Assembly (NCBI RefSeq): GCF_001425625.1 | Contig: NZ_LMCP01000022.1 | Span: 9,167 to 63,683 of the forward strand | Source: Mesorhizobium sp. Root102 | Lineage (GTDB): Bacteria; Pseudomonadota; Alphaproteobacteria; Rhizobiales; Rhizobiaceae | Length of the DNA: 54,517 nt | Reading direction: 5' to 3' | Shown: one piece after another, positions 52,461 to 54,517 of the stretch | Layout: each line of letters opens with the position of its first letter | How positions within the stretch are numbered: the stretch's first letter is position 1 | Translations under genes and position numbers: made by a program | The notes under the pieces: generated by a model | Told to the model about the DNA's origin: nothing | Databases searched by the model: none | Seen by the model: the letters and a program-made list of their open reading frames with translations, nothing else

Positions 52461-53129
52461 ATGGACCTGCATTCGCAAATTCTGGACGGCACCGAAGACG
52501 GCGTGCCGGCCTCCGCCCACGGAAGTTCAGCGACAAACGGGATGCCCAGGACAGTCGGCCGCGCCCGCCCGACGCGCTTCGATGCAGAGGCCGCGGTCAG
52601 GACGTTGATCTCATGGGCCGGCGACGATCCGGCCCGGCCCGGGCTTGTCGACACTCCTGCGCGTGTCGTGCGGGCTTATGAAGAGTGGTTTGCCGGCTAT
52701 CGGCAAGATCCTGTGAGGCTGCTCGAACGGACGTTCGATGAAATCGGCGGCTATGACCAGGCGGTCGAACTGCACGGCATAGCGTTTCATTCTTTCTGCG
52801 AACACCACATGGCGGCAATCCACGGCAAGGCGTACATCGCTTACATGCCCGTCAACCGGGTGGTGGGCATCTCCAAATTGGCAAGGGTTGTCGAAGCCTG
52901 CGCGCGCCGCCTGCAGATACAGGAGCGGCTCACGGATGATATCGCTTGCGCCATCGAGGATGCCCTGCAGCCGGGTGGAGTGGCCGTCGTGCTTGTAGCC
53001 GAGCATGGCTGCATGACATCGCGCGGCGTCCACGCGCACGGCACCCGCATGGTCACCAAACGCATGCTCGGCGTTTTCGACACGAACTTCGATCTGAGGC
53101 GCGAATTCCTGGCGTCGATTCCGGTGTGA
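52461..53129 (+). CDS. folE: GTP cyclohydrolase I
   Basis: Cytosolic enzyme of 222 residues that turns GTP into dihydroneopterin triphosphate, the first step of folate and other pterins. Zinc ligands are seen as C113 and H116 in FHSFCEHHMAAI and C184 in EHGCMTSRG; the ISKLARVVE block is also typical. GGAG lies 8 bases before the ATG at 52461, so starts at 52431 and 52443 are less likely. The first 35 residues are a variable extension. Confidence 0.94.
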   Translation: MDLHSQILDGTEDGVPASAHGSSATNGMPRTVGRARPTRFDAEAAVRTLISWAGDDPARPGLVDTPARVVRAYEEWFAGYRQDPVRLLERTFDEIGGYDQAVELHGIAFHSFCEHHMAAIHGKAYIAYMPVNRVVGISKLARVVEACARRLQIQERLTDDIACAIEDALQPGGVAVVLVAEHGCMTSRGVHAHGTRMVTKRMLGVFDTNFDLRREFLASIPV

Positions 53130-53188
53130 CGAATTTTCGGGAACCCTTGTTGTCGAGACCCATCTATTGAAGGGCAAGGAGACTGCTC

Positions 53189-53869
53189 ATGTCTTACGTT
53201 CGACGAGACGCGACCGAAATCATCGCTGCCTCTGGCGACCTGGAATTGGCACAGCGGGCCCTGGCGCCCGACGGCGCTGCCTTCCGCGCCATCATCAAGA
53301 CGCATAACCAGCGGCTTTACCGTATCGCGCGCGGCGTGGTGCGCAATGACAGCGAGGCCGAGGACATCGTCCAGGAGGCCTATGTCAGGGCCTTTGCCCA
53401 TCTCGAGAGTTTTCGCGGCGATGCCTCGCTCGGCACGTGGCTCTCGCGTATCGTCATCAACGAAGCGCTCGGCCGGTTGCGTAAAAGACGGCGAACGGTG
53501 GCGATGCCCGAGAACCCGCAGGCCGAGATTATCCAGTTTCCCCTCAACCCCAGCGACGATCCGGAGCGGACGATGGCGCAACGGGAGATCCTGGCCCTTG
53601 TCGAACGCGCAACCGACAGCCTTCCAGATATCTACCGGATGGTGTTCGTGGCGCGGGTGATCGAGGGCCTGAGCATTGAAGAGACTTCAGAACTACTCGG
53701 CGTGCGGCCCGAAACCGTCAAGACCCGCCTGCATCGCGCCCGCACCCTGCTGCGCAAAGCGCTGGACGACCAAATCGGGCCGGTGCTGCTCGATGCCTTC
53801 CCTTTCGCCGGCCGGCGCTGCGAACGGCTGACCGCCGCCGTGATGAAGCGGCTCGGCCTGGAAGGCTAA
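53189..53869 (+). CDS. ECF-family RNA polymerase sigma factor
   Basis: Protein of 226 residues. Region 2 is seen as DSEAEDIVQEAYVRAFAHLE, and region 4 as GLSIEETSELLGVRPETVKT followed by RLHRARTLLRKAL. AAGGAG precedes the ATG. The C-terminal extension after region 4 (about 50 residues, with a single cysteine) is longer than usual. No anti-sigma gene is next to it; the next gene is a DUF4142 protein. Its target promoters are unknown. Confidence 0.92.
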   Translation: MSYVRRDATEIIAASGDLELAQRALAPDGAAFRAIIKTHNQRLYRIARGVVRNDSEAEDIVQEAYVRAFAHLESFRGDASLGTWLSRIVINEALGRLRKRRRTVAMPENPQAEIIQFPLNPSDDPERTMAQREILALVERATDSLPDIYRMVFVARVIEGLSIEETSELLGVRPETVKTRLHRARTLLRKALDDQIGPVLLDAFPFAGRRCERLTAAVMKRLGLEG

Positions 53870-53984
53870 TCCTCGTCGAATTCAGCTGATTTTGGCGGGA
53901 ACGTTTGCCGCCACCCAGCATCTAATGACCGTCAACTGAGAACGATGCCCGATGCGATTTGCGCATGCGGGCGAAGGAGATGTC

Positions 53985-54517
53985 ATGCTTATTCGTCACA
54001 CTGCCGCCTTGGCCGCCTTGCTGCTGCTTGGCACTGCCCCGCTCGCGCAAGCCGCCGACAAACCAACCGACCCGCAAATCGCCCACATCGCCTATACAGC
54101 CGGCGTGATCGATGTCGAGGCGGCCAAGCAAGCGCTCAAGAAGTCGAAGAACAAAGAGGTGCTCGCTTTCGCCAAGGACATGGTGCGCGACCATGAGGCA
54201 GTGAATGTGCAGGCACTCGACCTGGTCAAGAAACTCAAGGTGACGCCGGAAGACAACGCCACCAGCAAGGCGCTGACCAAAGCCGCGACGGAGGAGCGAG
54301 CCAAACTCGCCAAACTCAAGGGCGCGGCCTTCGACAAGGCTTATGTCGACAACGAGGTGGCCTATCACAAGCAGGTCGACGGCGCTCTCGAAACGCTACT
54401 CATCCCGTCAGCCAGCAAGGCGTCACGACACGAAAGTAGTGCATCTGTCCGACATTTTAGAACATATGGTGATCAGGCGGCCAGCATGGACGTCTCGCGC
54501 CGAAGCGGCCTGAGGTC
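53985..54517 (+). CDS. DUF4142 secreted protein, C-terminus interrupted, runs off window
   Basis: Signal peptide (about residues 1-24, ending AQAADK), then a DUF4142 (ferritin-like) helical domain: GVIDVEAAKQALKKSKNKEV, FAKDMVRDHEAVN and KAYVDNEVAYHKQVDGALET. GAAGGAGATG lies before the ATG at 53985. After LLIPSASK, near 54420, the expected final helix is replaced by an unrelated frame without stop to the window end. The switch looks like the edge of an inserted element or a rearrangement, so the gene is probably disrupted. The frame is open at base 54517. Confidence 0.75.
   Translation, partial: MLIRHTAALAALLLLGTAPLAQAADKPTDPQIAHIAYTAGVIDVEAAKQALKKSKNKEVLAFAKDMVRDHEAVNVQALDLVKKLKVTPEDNATSKALTKAATEERAKLAKLKGAAFDKAYVDNEVAYHKQVDGALETLLIPSASKASRHESSASVRHFRTYGDQAASMDVSRRSGLR

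Noticed and set aside
51598..52536. 312-codon minus-strand frame at the end of the HyuA-like gene
   Set aside because: Most is a shadow; only the part at 52000-52271 carries Rieske-like sequence, listed as a broken gene.
53870..53984. GGGAAC at about 53898 as an EcfG-type promoter for the DUF4142 gene
   Set aside because: No matching CGTT-type -10 element is found at 16-17 bases spacing.
1..54517. CRISPR arrays, tRNA or rRNA genes, prophage
   Set aside because: No direct-repeat array, cloverleaf-like conserved arms or rRNA motifs were noticed by reading; no phage structural genes are present.

Overview
The window looks like chromosome or a large replicon of an alphaproteobacterium of the Rhizobiales, most like Mesorhizobium and relatives. 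This is judged from the high GC content, the style of the proteins (fused PhaAB-type Mrp antiporter, Rnk-like and Usp stress proteins, a Rhizobiales-type tungsten formate dehydrogenase) and the IS110 remnant. No rRNA, tRNA or CRISPR array was seen. Species cannot be fixed from the sequence alone.

Layout. 1-3543: the end of a peptide-type ABC substrate-binding protein, a HupE/UreJ protein, a decayed IS110-family transposase and about 700 bases without a supported gene. 3544-17872: a formate dehydrogenase and cofactor island. It holds a two-subunit NAD-linked formate dehydrogenase in which the NuoE-like and NuoF-like parts are fused, a TusA-like protein, MoeA, FdhD, MobA, and an operon tupB-tupC-tupA followed by two more MoeA-family genes, one with a periplasmic-binding-like tail. 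Divergent from tupB is a helix-turn-helix regulator with the same kind of tail. The set fits a tungsten-dependent enzyme with its own metal uptake, insertion and sensing. 17873-22261: beta carbonic anhydrase, a broken NCS1 permease, a group III truncated haemoglobin with NsrR and a well-formed 11-1-11 NsrR-like operator, and a PtsN-like protein that has lost its phospho-histidine.

22262-37527 is a redox and electron-transfer region: a TTHB210-like secreted protein plus cupredoxin, a kinase-like protein with a deleted H-box, a three-component GMC dehydrogenase with cytochrome c, DUF488 and fructose-6-phosphate aldolase genes, a Rieske-FAD reductase with a Usp, and a 5-formyl-THF cyclo-ligase/ctaD/Tim44-like operon. 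Two closely related LysR regulators (24767-25618 and 36682-37527) sit in it, each divergent from one of these operons.

37528-54517: small membrane proteins, two Rnk-like proteins, a tandem Usp, the mrpABCDEFG antiporter operon, a CBS-BON / truncated haemoglobin / ferredoxin / hydantoinase-like operon, folE, an ECF sigma factor and a DUF4142 gene that loses its family sequence near the right edge.

The main discovery candidate is a shared, precisely spaced DNA element, TGCR-N19-CGTTTG with an ATTGC-N9-GCAAT-like dyad, found five times (near 22.7, 25.6, 30.3, 36.6 and 47.8 kb). Each copy lies in front of one of the redox operons, and two copies lie between a LysR gene and the operon it faces. 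This points to one LysR regulon that ties together periplasmic copper protein, sugar/alcohol dehydrogenase, Rieske reductase, cytochrome oxidase subunit I and haemoglobin-ferredoxin modules. The physiological signal is unknown.
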